Source: Seiridium cupressi (taxonomy: Eukaryota; Ascomycota; Sordariomycetes; Amphisphaeriales; Sporocadaceae). Taken from it: a DNA stretch of 64,000 nt. Below the pieces are notes generated by a model. It saw nothing but the letters and a program-made list of their open reading frames with translations, searched no databases and was not told where the DNA came from. Shown here in pieces: positions 33,559-45,339 of the stretch; the stretch's first letter is position 1, and each line of letters begins with the position of its first letter. The DNA lies in assembly GCA_036674765.1 (NCBI GenBank), contig JARVKI010000001.1, positions 1,082,264 to 1,146,263 on the forward strand. The letters run 5' to 3'. Position numbers and translations under genes: made by a program.

Positions 33559-36045
33559 ATGGAACCTCACGACATTCCACCTCCGCCATACTCGGAGACA
33601 GATATCTACTCAGGATCCGATCGTCATCTGCCACTTGCCCCCACCGACGTTAATAGCCTTGCCGACGATACATCCACGGCTGCGTCGTCGTCGCACAGCA
33701 ACATCATCTACACGCCTCCGGATACCCCGCAGGACTCAGCATTCGCTGGTGCTGAAGACCTCCAGACCACCGCGTCAGCCCAAGTTTATTTCGATACCCG
33801 TGCCGCACCCACCCACAGGAATAGTTCATTTCCAATTATCCACCCCATCATAGTCGCCGATGATCCAACTCCCTCGGAGTTTCCGTATCCCAACTGGGCG
33901 GCGGAAAGGGATGTTACTCAACAAGACTGGCGCACCTTCATCAACTATCTCATCCCGGATTTTGCGGACAAGGCAAATGCGTGTATAATTGACCGCAAGC
34001 TGCGCGCCTCTGAGGATGGCGATGCCCGCTCTTCTGCATCTACCCGAGATGCTACGGAAGCACAACTGGACCAGCTGAGGTCCTCGAGCCAAAGACGACG
34101 GTTTCAGGACACCGTCAAGGAATGGAATGCGGGATTCTTTGGGCCCAGAGGGGTCACCATCAGGCTCGTTGAAGGTAGCTCGGCGGGGGAGCCGAAGGCA
34201 AGAATGCCGGGCGAGTGGGACAGCTCGTTCGATGCTGGTACTGGCAGCAGTAGGGATGCTTCCCAACCAGCGGCTTCCGGACCCACGGGCGAGGAACGAG
34301 GAGGATGGCGAAGCTTGTTCGGCCAGCGTTTTGCCATGAATGCAGACGATCGTGGGTTCCGATTTGGGCCCATCACAATCGATGGCGACCGCATAGCCAT
34401 CGGCAATGCGTTCGAGGCAGATAGCGGTGGCGTGCGCTGGAACGGCCGAGATATCTCGGAGCACATGCCCGGTGGACATGATCGAGGACGTGGGTGGGGT
34501 TCCGGCCGTGGTCGATGGTGGCATGATCTCGGCGATTCCCACCGTCAACGTCGAGGCGGCCGCGGCGGCCCGGGTGGGAGGCACCGATCTCGATCTGTCC
34601 ATTCTTCTTCGTCGGTCAGCACTAGCTCATCCTCCGACTCGGACTCGACAGTTTCATCTATTGGGTCACTGCCGGACTGGGATGATCTAAAAGACTCCCA
34701 GCTCCCGGTCGTCAAGCAGTCCGTCGAAGCCTGGCTAGCTCGTCCCGAGCAAACTGTGACCAAGGCCGATCTCAAGCGGGCCAAGGTGGAGATCAAAGCT
34801 GCTAAATCTTTACCACAGCCCGCCTCAGTTGATACCGCCCAGCGAGAAGAGATCAAAGCCCTCCTGTCTCTTTTCGACGATCTTAAGAAACACCAAAGGG
34901 TCAACCTCAGAGCAGCGACGAAGCAGAGGAGAGCCGAGCGAAAGGCGGAGCGCAGAACGAGGAGATGCAGGAATCGTGGTGAGAGACACGAGGAAAGACG
35001 ACATAGGAGGGAGCATAGACGTGCCGAACGAGAAATGGGGAGGCAGCAACGTCGCCGCGGCGGTGCGTTAGACACAGTCCCTCCAGTTCCTCAAAGCGGA
35101 GCACAAATGCCGATGCCACCGCACCCGCCTGCACCTGGGCCCTCTCACTCTGCTCCTTTTGTGCCGCCAACAGCTCCCGCCCCTGCTGGCCAAGGAATCC
35201 CGCCTGTGCCTCCGGTCTCAAACTTTGGACCTGGGTCTTTTTTCGGACCCGGTCGCTCGGGCGGGCCCGGCTTTCCCTTCGGCGGCGGCAGCTGGGGCAA
35301 CTATAGCCACCATCGGGGACCCTGGCAGCATAGTCCCCCGACGCCCGAGGGCAGCCGCGCTCAACCTGTAGACTACAGGCAAGCGGCGCAGGCACATGTC
35401 CAGGCGTACAGGGATGCAGCACAGGCACAAGCACAAGCGTATAGGGAAGCCGCCTCTGCTCAGGCGAGAGCATATACAGAAGCAGCGCAGGCCAAGGCAC
35501 AAGCAAACCAGGCGAAAGCTCAAGCCAAGCAGCAAGCTGACCAAGGAAATATCCAAGCCAAGCAACAAGCTAATCAAGCAAAAGTCCAAGCCAAGCAACA
35601 AGCTGAGCAGGCAAAAGCACAGGCGAACCAGCAGGCTGAACAAGCAAAAGCCCAAGCCAAGCAACAGAAGGCACAGGCAAAAAAGCAGGTCAAAGGAAAG
35701 ACGGTGCAAACACAGGCCCCTACCGCACAGGGAACGTATTCTGCCAAGTACGGCGAAGTTGAGCAGCTGGAGCAGCAGATAAAGGGGAAGGGGCTCACGC
35801 TCCAGGCCCTTCAGCAGAGCATGGAGTCGGAGAGCATAGCGGCTGCGAGAGCAGGGAACGGTGATCAGAAGAGGGCAGAGCCGAGCCAAACGGAGCTGGA
35901 CGCTGAAGCATTGGAGAATGAGATTGTGGAGCTCAGTTTACGAATTGAAGACCTCGTCGTCAAGGCGGACGAGGAGTTGGCCAGGAACATGGAGAGGGAG
36001 GAGAACGAGAGAATGAATGAGGGCAAGGTTAGGTGGCTAGATTGA
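33559..36045 (+). CDS. Large low-complexity protein with PY motif, Arg-rich and Ala/Gln-rich repeat segments
   Basis: Single exon, 828 aa, starting at the ATG at 33559 (MEPHDIPPPPYSE); the open frame upstream has no ATG. Residues 7-11 form a PY-like motif. Residues about 115-225 (WAAERDVTQQDWRTFINYLI, later QDTVKEWNAGFFGPRGVTIR) look like the only folded, conserved fungal segment. A Gly/Arg-rich stretch, Ser runs and a dense Arg/Glu block (about 455-515) follow, then a Pro/Gly-rich part. About 607-714 is an Ala/Gln/Lys repeat (units of about 7-8 residues such as QAKQQANQAKV) likely to form a long helix, and a final coiled coil (EALENEIVELSLRIEDL) ends the protein. I do not recognise a function. 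The architecture suggests a scaffold, perhaps RNA-associated. Confidence 0.8.
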   Translation: MEPHDIPPPPYSETDIYSGSDRHLPLAPTDVNSLADDTSTAASSSHSNIIYTPPDTPQDSAFAGAEDLQTTASAQVYFDTRAAPTHRNSSFPIIHPIIVADDPTPSEFPYPNWAAERDVTQQDWRTFINYLIPDFADKANACIIDRKLRASEDGDARSSASTRDATEAQLDQLRSSSQRRRFQDTVKEWNAGFFGPRGVTIRLVEGSSAGEPKARMPGEWDSSFDAGTGSSRDASQPAASGPTGEERGGWRSLFGQRFAMNADDRGFRFGPITIDGDRIAIGNAFEADSGGVRWNGRDISEHMPGGHDRGRGWGSGRGRWWHDLGDSHRQRRGGRGGPGGRHRSRSVHSSSSVSTSSSSDSDSTVSSIGSLPDWDDLKDSQLPVVKQSVEAWLARPEQTVTKADLKRAKVEIKAAKSLPQPASVDTAQREEIKALLSLFDDLKKHQRVNLRAATKQRRAERKAERRTRRCRNRGERHEERRHRREHRRAEREMGRQQRRRGGALDTVPPVPQSGAQMPMPPHPPAPGPSHSAPFVPPTAPAPAGQGIPPVPPVSNFGPGSFFGPGRSGGPGFPFGGGSWGNYSHHRGPWQHSPPTPEGSRAQPVDYRQAAQAHVQAYRDAAQAQAQAYREAASAQARAYTEAAQAKAQANQAKAQAKQQADQGNIQAKQQANQAKVQAKQQAEQAKAQANQQAEQAKAQAKQQKAQAKKQVKGKTVQTQAPTAQGTYSAKYGEVEQLEQQIKGKGLTLQALQQSMESESIAAARAGNGDQKRAEPSQTELDAEALENEIVELSLRIEDLVVKADEELARNMEREENERMNEGKVRWLD
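35380..35700 (+). repeat. Degenerate Ala/Gln/Lys-coding repeat
   Basis: Within the large low-complexity gene, near-repeats of CAAGCCAAGCAACAAGCT-like units encode AQAKQQA. The units are imperfect, suggesting repeat expansion followed by drift. Confidence 0.6.
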
Positions 36046-36456
36046 GGGATTCACTGAAAGATGGAAATGAGAAACGGCATGGATGAATCTCATGATTAAG
36101 CTTGTATGTACCAATTTTTATATTTATTCTTCGTAAATAAAATTCTTGGCACGTGTATTTTGTATATAATCGCTCATGACTACCGCCGTCAAATGCACTG
36201 ATCATGGTGAAACAACGTCTCTATTTCGCAGCCATAGTGTGCCGTAATAGTTTAAGACTGCTTTTCCATCCATTTCGCCGAACCATGCCAGACTATGCAA
36301 GGAAACATATCATTCAGGGGAAGGCGCCCGACTCCTTTCTCATGCTTCGGCTTATCAAGACTTGAGCCCGGAACAGCCTACCTCTCACGATCGTCGACTC
36401 GCCCCCTTACGCCTAGTCCGCGCTGCCTCGCGGGGCTTTTCATGCAGACACTCCTC
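36046..36456. other. Convergent 3' intergenic gap
   Basis: Holds the 3' UTRs of the low-complexity gene and ARD1. AT-rich near 36110-36170, with AATAAA-like poly(A) signals (for example GTAAATAAAATTC). No gene. Confidence 0.5.
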
Positions 36457-37229
36457 CTAAGAATGCTTACTGCTCTCGTCCTTCTCAACGAGAGCCTGGA
36501 CCCCGAGTGCCCTGCCGACCTTGACCTTCCTCTTGGCCTCCTTATCTTTTGGTCTCGACGCGAGCTCCTTCTCCTCGCCAGCCTTGCCGGCATCGCCGAC
36601 GGGCTCGCCTTCGTCGTCCGGGTACTCAAGCTCCTTCTCCTCGAGGATCTGGTCGCGGATGGACGAGAGCTCCAGCTTCATGCAGTAGGCGTCCTCGCCG
36701 TCGGCGTAGTACTTGGCTTCCGTCTTCTCGCGGTCGAACCCGAGTGTCTTGCTATACAGATGGATGGCGGCCTTGTTGGAGACACGGACGTGGAGGGAGA
36801 CGTAGTGTGCGCCAAAGGTCTCGACCATGGCTAGCTCTGCACATTTGTCTCGCCGATTAGCAATAATTCCCCGCGGGGAGCGCACGCCGGGATAGCGGGG
36901 CGACGGGGGAACGTACGACTCTGTCTCATCAGCTTCTCAGCAATACCCAACCGCCGATGTGTCCGCATCACCGAAAGACTGGTAATATGACCGTGCTGCA
37001 CGCCGTCGGTGGGCTCCTCCTCCATCTTGGCTAGGACGTAGCCGACGATCTTGGGGTAGTCGTAGGGGGTCTTCTTGGGCCGCGACACATCGACGGCGAC
37101 GAAGGAGAGCTGAGGCCATGATAGCGCATGGTACAAGTAGTACTTCATGAAGTAGTTCTCGGGCAGGTTTTCGAGGTTGGCATGTTGGATAAGCGGGATG
37201 TCGCTGGAGCGGAGGAGGCGAATATCCAT
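36457..37229 (-). CDS. ARD1: N-terminal acetyltransferase A catalytic subunit ARD1/NAA10
   Basis: Two exons, 36917-37229 and 36457-36836, giving 230 aa; the intron is 80 bp (GTACGT...GCAG) and restores [20 protein letters not shown]. NatA acetylates nascent chains at ribosomes. The GNAT fold is evident: [40 protein letters not shown], then the acetyl-CoA loop RRLGIA (residues 92-97) and [16 protein letters not shown], the ARD1 signature. [15 protein letters not shown] closes the domain. The last 60 residues are a charged Glu/Lys tail, longer than in human NAA10. The ATG at 37229 gives the canonical MDIR start. It points away from the SDR gene, leaving a 794 bp divergent gap. Confidence 0.94.
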
Positions 37230-38023
37230 GGTGCTAAGGACAGAATTCCTGTTCGATCTGGGGGGTGGCGGTTGGAAGTCGAAAGATTGGCGTTTATGCA
37301 GGGACCAAATATGCGGCTCAAAAGCTGGTACTGCGAGGCGGGCTCGTAAGGCTGCGCGGGCTGGAACTGAGGTTGTCGTGGGTTCTGTGAGAGGTGCGGC
37401 TAAAGTGATAATTTGGAGCCTGCATCCAGGGCTTAAATTACTAGTGCTAGCTCCAGTATAGCTACCGGGCGGCGGGGCTTTTTCACCCGAGGGAGCTTTC
37501 GACTGAATCACCGATGGCGAAGGGAAACGATGCTTTCCAGCTGGTCTTGAACCAAGTACGGTAAGAATAGACCAAGTTTTCGAATTGAATCTCACGTCTT
37601 CATCACCTCCGTTGCTAGTATGGCGCCCCCTCATGGCAGAATACAGTGGCCAAGGGGGCATGTCGTCGGGCAGCCTCCGGTTGAGCAGGCGTCGAAGCTC
37701 ACGATAAATGCCCCGCAGCTCGGTGCAACAGTACGTAGAGCGTCCAACTGCTCCAAGCGACGGCCCGTGGGTCGCTCCAGGATTGGAGGAAATAAACCGT
37801 ATATAGTTCAGTCTGAAACCCAATCTCAGGGGCTCTCGAAAGTAGAACGCTGGACATTCAATCATTTTCTTGTTGAAACCTGGGGCTCGCTGCACTCTAT
37901 ACTCACGTCGAACTTGCTGTCATTGCGCCCACTGGCGCCGTCGCACTTGTGAATTACTCCATTCTGGCAAGCGACTTTGAACTACCTATTCAGCAACGGG
38001 AATTCAGCAGCCGGGACGTCAAA
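37230..38023. promoter_or_regulatory. Divergent intergenic region, ARD1 / SDR
   Basis: Head-to-head promoters for ARD1 and the short-chain dehydrogenase. Minus-strand open frames in it run on from ARD1 exon 1 without family sequence and are not called. Confidence 0.45.
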
Positions 38024-38930
38024 ATGAGTCTGCCCTTAGCAGGGAAGTTGGCGATAGTGACCGGTGCCTCGCGAGGTAAATCAACAACACTCAAACGTCT
38101 CTCCATGGGGCAAGTCAAGTTGACCTCATACAGGTATCGGCAGGGCAATTGCAACAAAACTCGGCTCTTATGGTGCAGATCTAGCATTGGCATACACATC
38201 GCCATCCTCGAAATCTTTAGCAGAGACTCTATCAAAAGAACTCAAGTACCAGCACAAGATCAAGGCTTTCACAGTTGCCGCGGACCTCGGCACCCCAGAA
38301 GGACCAAAGCAACTCATTACAGCGACCAGGGAGCACTTCTCCAACGGCGGCGGAAACTTCCAGATTGACATCTTAATCAACAACGCCGGTGTGGCCCACA
38401 ACAACCCGCTCCCCAAGGTCACGTTGAAGGATTTTGACTCGTCATATAAAGTCAACGTCCTGGGACCTCTACTGCTCACCCAGGCAGCGGAGCCGTTCCT
38501 CCCTCGGGACAGGTCTGGCAGAATTGTGAATCTTTCGTCCGTCTCCTCCTCCACGGGCTTCATCGAGCAGTCCGTCTACGGCGGCACCAAGGCAGCGCTC
38601 GAGGCCATGACGCGGACGTGGGCGCGTGAGCTCTCCGAGAGGGCCACCGTGAATGCAGTCAACCCGGGCCCCGTGCTGGGCGAGATGTACTTCAAGAACT
38701 CGGACGAGTTCAAGCGCGAGATCAAGGGGTGGATCGAGCACTCGCCCCTAACAAAGGTGCGGAAGGGTATCGATAGCGACGAGCTCGTCGAGGCTGCGAA
38801 GACGAGCGGCGGTCGCCCCGGGTACGTCGATGAGATTGCTGGGATTGTGGCCATGCTTTGCGGGAAGGACGCAGCATGGTGCACTGGGCAGGTCGTATGT
38901 GCTAATGGAGGAATGTTGATGTTACATTAG
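38024..38930 (+). CDS. Short-chain dehydrogenase/reductase (3-oxoacyl-ACP reductase-like)
   Basis: Two exons, 38024-38075 and 38134-38930, giving 282 aa; the intron is 58 bp (GTAAAT...TACAG) and splits the glycine motif, restoring TGASRGIG (residues 13-20). It is a classical SDR: NNAG at 100-103, catalytic Ser in the LSSVSSS block (about 152-153), and Tyr166 and Lys170 in YGGTK, followed by VNAVNPGPV. The end (WCTGQVVCANGGMLM) is the usual SDR C-terminus. It should be an NAD(P)(H)-dependent oxidoreductase in the cytosol, with substrate unknown. Arg17 after the glycine loop hints at NADPH preference. No biosynthetic cluster genes adjoin it, so a cluster role is not supported. Confidence 0.9.
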
Positions 38931-40618
38931 AGGCAGCAGTTGAATACATCGTGTTAGAACGAATATCGAAACCATACTGTGTACTTGTAGTGGATGGCGC
39001 CAATCTGGCTATACCATCCCGATTCTGCATACGCTTGGGGCGAAGAAACTGCATTGTGTCGACATTCGTTCCTCTGTTGATTCTTCTTTAGATGGCGAAA
39101 TTGGAAGTGAGTGGTTGCTCCGAGCTATCAGATTCCGTTAGGCATGATTTTACGATTTATTTTCTTCCGAACTAGTCAGGACCCTGCTGCCAGAGCAGCA
39201 AGACGTAATTGGAACTACCCTTGGCTAAAATTATGTAAGAGGGGAGACAGGCAGTACGACAGCTGGTACCAACACTCGACATCAATACAATGGCGTCACA
39301 GCAACATCGTTTGCTGAATTCAAATCGTCGGCGGAACAACCTGCCATCGCACGATGACCCCCCTCAAGCAAACCCCAATGTCACGCTCAAGGTCACCCAT
39401 CGTCGAGGGGCGAACCATAGTTAAGTTTTAAACCTACGTACATACATATCACGGGGCCGATGAGGAGTATATACGATTTTAGGCTCAAAATAGTGACTAC
39501 TCGGGCTTATGCTTGGCGATCACGTCTGATCTTGGCCTCTAGACTACTAGACATGACTAGGCTAGTAGCATTGACTTTCTACAATATGTAGTCCCTATAG
39601 ACTATAATCCTTTTCGAGAGTCTCGTCGAAACGCCCCTTTTCATTCGCAGGTGCCACGTGCATTTCAATGAGACGACATTTGGGACGGGATAACGTTGCT
39701 GAGTAAGTGGCCGTCTTAACCTGCCCTTCATTGATTACCTATCAAGAACAATGATTCCAGGCCCGCTGACACCATATCTCTCATAATATCCGCCCCGTCC
39801 TGGGGTTGGTCTTTATCAGCTGATGACTTGCAAAGGAGAGGGGGGGGAATGTCTCGGCCCTTTCCTCTTCAGCGCCGAGCCCTGGTCCTGACAATGATGA
39901 CGCGCAATATAGAGCTGTGTGTAAAAAAGCTACGCTAGCGTTTTACCTGAAAAGGCCTTGCAAGACGACAAGAGAATTTCCTAGCTAGGATATCGATTCA
40001 ATAGTCTGCTGGATTTCTGCACTTCTGATCGGATAGGTAGGTAGGTGCGGGGAGTATAGTACTTGGACTACCTATTTATAGCCTCAGGTACGGGAGGACC
40101 CATTTTCATATGCAGCGTACTTGCCAGGATGCCAGTGCAACCCTAAACGCCGGTTGGGCAATCCTCCGCAGATCGCTTCGATTCTACACCAATTTCCCGC
40201 TGCTGAGGACCGCATGGCGCTCTGAAATGATGTCAATGCTTCTATGGGAGCGCTGAAAAACAACTATGCAGCCCTACGGCACAGGTGGAGATAGCTGGTC
40301 TTACCCTTGCGATTGTGTAGGATCTTGGCTGCGCCCCAGCGGTGGTCTCCTTCTCGCTCTCCTGTTCCACGCTTGATTGCTCGCGACATACGACTATAAT
40401 ATAATACACCGGACCCATCGCGGGCTAAGAGAATGATCGCCAGTCAGCGTGCTCGTTCTCCCCAGAGTGGAACCCAGAGATCCTCAGTGGGTCATCAGCA
40501 GGCCGAGAGGCTTGAAACCGAGCATTTGCAAGATTTATTATATAACTTGACCATACCCACGACTACCTCTCTCCCAACAGAACCTCACTCCAGCCTCACA
40601 AGCCCCCGGAGATACATC
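38931..40618. other. Intergenic and glucanase promoter, no gene seen
   Basis: About 1.7 kb of AT-mixed sequence. A TATA-like element (TATAATATAATAC near 40395) lies about 220 bp upstream of the glucanase ATG. Frames from 40433 run in phase with the glucanase but precede its signal peptide, so they are treated as leader. Confidence 0.5.
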
Positions 40619-42132
40619 ATGCTGTTCAAATCGGGCGCCGCCCTGCTCCTTGCCGCCGCGCAATGTGTCGCCGGCCTCGCCGTGCCATGCAAGAGAGCCG
40701 ACAGCGACCGTAGGGTTTTCGCGCACTATATGGTGGGCCTGACGTCGGGACAGGCGTCCTCGCAGTGGTCAACCGACATCTCGGACGCCAAGAGCGCTGG
40801 CATCGACGGATTCGCCCTCAACGTTGGTTCGACCGACAGCTGGAATGACGTGCAGCTGCCGCTGGCGTACGCCGCCGCGGCGAGCGCCGGCTCGTTCTCG
40901 TTGTTCCTGTCCTTTGACATGGCCGCCAGCTCCTGGACCGTCGACCAGGTCAACAGCCTGATCAACCAGTACAAGGACGAGGATGCGCAGTTCAAAGTCA
41001 ACAGTCTGCCCTTTGTGAGCACGTTCGAGGGGCCCGACTGGTCTGATAACTGGGCTAGCGTCAGGTCTGCCACAGGAGGCATCTTCTTGGTTCCCGACTG
41101 GTCGAGCCTTGGGGCTTCTGGAGTAGGGGCCAAGGCTTCCCTGATCGATGGAGCTTGTAAGTCCACTCGTCTTGCATTTGGGTCTCATTGGCTGGATTTA
41201 CGATGAGTATAATGATTGCTGACGCGGCTCCACTTCTAGTCAACTGGGGTGCTTGGCCCAATCCCAACTCGAAGACAATCACATCGGATGCCGACACACA
41301 GTATCAATCAGCTTTAGGAGACAAGGCTTACATGATGGGAGTCAGCCCTTACTTCTACACCGGTATGTTCCCAATGCCTCCCCTGACAAAAGAGTGGAAC
41401 AGCATCGACTGATACGCATGCAGACCTTCCTCAATACAGCAAGAACTGGTACTCCACCAGTGACACTCTATGGTACGATCGCTGGACTCAGGTCCTTGAT
41501 GTTCTGCCAGAATATGTTGAGTTGATCACTTGTAAGTCCACACTCCAGTTATTGGTCGTAGGTCCATAGTTATCAAGTTCCACTTGTACTGACCGGCCTA
41601 TCCAGGGAATGACTACGGCGAGTCCTCGTACCTCAACTCTCCCGTCACCGCCCAAATCGTCAGCGGCGCCGAGGGCTACGTCGATGGCTTCGACCACACT
41701 GCCTTCCGCTTCGTGCTGCCTTACTTCATTGCCGCCTATAAAGCCGGCACTGCCGATGTCGCCCTTCCTTCTGGTGAAGGGGCCGTGGCATGGTACCGCA
41801 CCACCTCCAAGTCTGTCTGCGGCGACGGCGGCACAGTCTGGGGCCAGGGCGGCAGCGCCTCGGCTGCTGACGGCACCGACGATGTGATCAGCGTCATCGC
41901 CCTCTCCAACTCACCCGGTGCCGATATCACGGTCTCGATTGGCGGCAGCTCAACCCCTGTCAAAGCTACCAGCACCGTTGGCAAGGCGAGCTTCTACACG
42001 ACGAGCTTCAGCGGCAAGTCGGGTGCTGTTTCGATCACGGTTGGTGGAAAGACCACGACAGGAACGGCCATTTCGGCCAGCTGTCCAAGTTCGGGGCAGG
42101 TTAACTTCAATGCTGTTGCTGTTCAGATTTAG
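40619..42132 (+). CDS. Secreted GH71 alpha-1,3-glucanase (mutanase-like)
   Basis: Four exons: 40619-41156, 41240-41362, 41424-41531 and 41606-42132, giving 431 aa; introns are 83, 61 and 74 bp. GH71 enzymes hydrolyse alpha-1,3-glucan of fungal walls, in self wall remodelling or attack on other fungi. Residues 1-20 are a signal peptide (MLFKSGAALLLAAAQCVAGL) with a KR site soon after. Family motifs: FAHYMVGL near the mature start, DISDAKSAGIDGFALNVG, PFVSTFEGPDW, FNWGAWPNPNS and WNDYGES (from Trp257), the last two rebuilt exactly by splicing. The C-terminal 140 residues include a beta-rich region ending VAVQI. An in-frame ATG at 40433 would remove the signal peptide from the N-terminus and is rejected. 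There is no CBM24 domain. Confidence 0.94.
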
Positions 42133-45100
42133 TACGCTCTTCCATTTAGTATAATCCTGGGGTGGCTTCTGAAAATGTTGGGCAGGAAAATAGGGTTTTG
42201 TGCCGCTGACCTTTTCGTGGTGCTGTATCAATATAATTTCTGCCATAACAGTCATTGATCATCCAATCCTCTGCGGTGTATTTTAGGTGTTTAAAGTATC
42301 GCGAGCGAATGATCCATATCAGGGATGACTTGCGTGGCTCATTATCGCATTACATACAACATAATGTCTGAGCAGGAGAGAAGGAAGCCTTTGGTATTCG
42401 AGATGAAGGGGCATGATCTATCCGGATTCGGTAATTGTCCTGTTGGCACAACCTGTATTTTCAGAGGCCATGGCTTTGTCAATAATCAAATCACAAGCGG
42501 GATTTGGACATGGCATAGTAAAGTTCGTTGTGATCAAGTCGGACTGCGGTATCGTAGTCGAGAACACACCCAGAGCTGTTAATGATAGAATGTTAACTAA
42601 AGCCTATCTCATTGGATCCTTGTCAACCAACGTCAGTAGTCTATCGTGTACTCAAGGTACAGACTTCGCCGCAATGCGTATACAATCATGACATAGCCAT
42701 GTTGCCTAAAGTCAAATTGAGAAGCAACGTGGTGATCTCTCGAGGCGGTGGTAGTATGGATGGAATACTAATGCGCTTTGATCAGGTTAAGGGTAAAGAC
42801 TACCGTGTAGGCTGAGATTCTAACACATCTGAGAATGATGGCCACGGATATAATGCTCGATATCTTACGGTGCAATGATTGAGCAACGATGCGCGAAGCG
42901 TCATGACGGGTTGGTGGAGTGCACATGGGTTTGTGGGGAAGCGGCTTGCGCTGAAAACGTAATGCAATGCATGAGAGGGTTACATACCTACAATTCTGGA
43001 ACAATTGCTTAAATCCAACCAGGAGTTGATGGGCTTCGAGGCACCATGTAACCATATGACAAGATACTCGACCAAGCCAGGCCAAGAGAAAAGACAACTT
43101 GACGTACTTGGCAGCTTGCACAGAGCAAGAATCCACAATTGAGACACTTGCCCAAGAAAAGTGTCGGGGCACGAATTTGCGAAGTAAGTTATCTTAGTCT
43201 GGAACATTCTGTATATGTAGAAGGGCGTTGAAGCTCAGTCACAAGAAGAGAAGAGCTCGTCGTATGAAGAGAGGAGAAGGAAAAGTGGAACGACTATGCA
43301 ATTCCGGCACGTTTCCAGCACGTTCTTGGCATCTTGGCGGTGGGAGTATACCGAGATTCCAGATGGTCGCAAGATGAGTCCTCGCCTTTGTCCCCACTGA
43401 AGCAAGTTGACAGGTGGGATGTCATGTGTCAGCCACCAGCCATCTCACGCTTGTATAACCATGGAATAGCTTATATTCTGCTAGTGTTAGACTGCGAGCG
43501 GCAAGTGAGGACTGACTTGTGATTGAGCGAATATGCTCACAGAACTTGACGAACACAACCGGGCCGGGACCCTGGGCTTGAAAAGAGACGCTTTCGTGCT
43601 GCATTCAGATCCGGTGTGGAACATTGCGCCCCTTCAAAACGATTTTGTATTATTTTAGACGTGGTTGAAGGCGTTCGGACACGGGCAGAAGCGGTGACAT
43701 GGACTAAGGCAAGCCTATGGCAAAACAACTTCTGAAGGATGATGGTGCGGACGGGGCCTTGCAATTCGGCACTCCCCACCCAATCGTCTGGAGCTGGGCA
43801 CACCGGCAAATATCCTGTCAGCCAATTGCATCCCACCTCCATCTTGGAGCCGAGTTCCTGTGAGACATGCAGCGACATGCTGTTGCGTGGTAGTTCTCAG
43901 AAGGCGGGACTGGATAATCGGCTCTGTAAGTGGTTGCGGGGGGCGTGCAGAGTGCCGATTGCCGATTTGGTCAACGTCTTCAGTGGGCGCTGTAGCACTA
44001 AAAACCAGCACATCATCGTCAGGACGCCCCGTGAGAGCGCTACCATGGCACGCAGCCAGCCAATGGCTTCTCCCACGACCCCGAGGCAGTCGTCCAGACC
44101 CAGCCTGGGACAACTCTACAATTCATGGGGATTCAGAGGCCTTAGTGGCCACTCTAGTGTCAAACTTTCGTAATGGTCACTCCGACTTACACAGCTGACC
44201 TGGCAGCCTGGGTGATGGGGTACGGCAAACAAAGAGGCAGCGATCTGTCACCTTTCCCATAAGAAGCCTCAAGTGAGCGCTACGGGTGCACCGTTCGCTT
44301 CCAGGTCTACACCTGCCTGCGTCTCTTGATGGCTTACATGTGTATGCATAACCACACCTGCTTCGCCCAGTCATACTCCAACACTAAGGCACAGGCGCAT
44401 TTCCCGCGCGCTCGGCAACGGACTTTACCTTACGCTTCCTTTTACCATATATCCTGGGTCCTGGGTCCTCAAGTCGCGCAGGCTTTTGTCTGCTTCTCTT
44501 TTTATCTCTCACCGACCTGCATCTTACTGTACACCAATTGTTGGGCGCCAGCAACGAGTTGTTGGAGCTGCCCACTCGAAAAGCACGGCTCACGGCACTT
44601 CCCAATCTCCACCGAATTAAGGCATTTCCGAATACCCAGGTTCACCCAAGCTACCAGCGAACCCTTGCGTGCCGCGATCCGTATCAGATATCAGAGTCCA
44701 GGCGGATCCCCATATTCTTCATCCATTGTAGCGCGCGGTTGGCCGCCAAGCAAGACCCTAGTGGAACCCCAAAGAACAGCCGAGTTCCAAGCCCCAGACT
44801 TTTGGCCCGTCCTCAGGTGAGCAGGCATCTTTCTTTCAATAGTCGGCCTCTGCCACCCGTTCGTCAACTAGAGGCGCAGTTGTTGCAAACCACAAAGGCG
44901 CGCCAGCGTGCGCACCTCATTGTTGGGGGTCTCATATCGTTGTTTGTGAGTTCCGGCCGAGCCCAATATCGCTTGAGCTCGCCGGAGATATAAAGCAATA
45001 TCCAGAGCGTGGATCTCCTAGGGTCCTACTAGTGGAGGGCGCCCATCTTCAGGTGAATCGCAGCAATCCGAATTCTGCTTCATCTGCTGTCGCACCACTT

Positions 45101-45339
45101 CCAACGCCAGATAAAATACTGCCCTCGCCTCTCATTCAGTCATAGCCCGCTGCCAAGGTTGCGGCATCACAGCATACAGAATCTGCCAGCTGCTTCTCCT
45201 TCTACTCCTCTCCTCCTTTATTCTTCTCGCTTGGGTGATTCCGAAAAATTTCCAGACTCCGCCCCAAGTAAGCCGTAAAGCTTAAGTGCTCCGGCTCAGT
45301 CTTATTTCTTACGCATTCTCAAAAAGGACATTTCATAAA
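42133..45339. other. Long intergenic region, no gene seen
   Basis: About 3.2 kb. Frames such as 43715-44113 and 44326-44820 overlap on both strands, lack motifs and have poor starts. From about 44380 the sequence becomes C/T-rich with short tracts, like a promoter and leader for the gene at 45340. No RNA gene was recognised. Confidence 0.45.

Noticed and set aside
35574..35798. Cys/Leu/Phe-rich minus-strand frames across the Ala/Gln repeat
   Set aside because: Direct shadows of the plus-strand repeat codons in the large low-complexity gene.
37950..38930. SDR and ARD1 as part of a secondary-metabolite cluster
   Set aside because: No synthase, transporter or other tailoring gene is nearby; the neighbours are housekeeping genes.
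40433..40618. Earlier in-frame ATG of the GH71 gene
   Set aside because: Using it would bury the signal peptide 62 residues inside the protein; the ATG at 40619 gives a clean secretory start.
43715..44998. Several overlapping frames of 100-165 codons on both strands
   Set aside because: Both strands are open over the same interval and none has motifs or a consistent start; they reflect composition.
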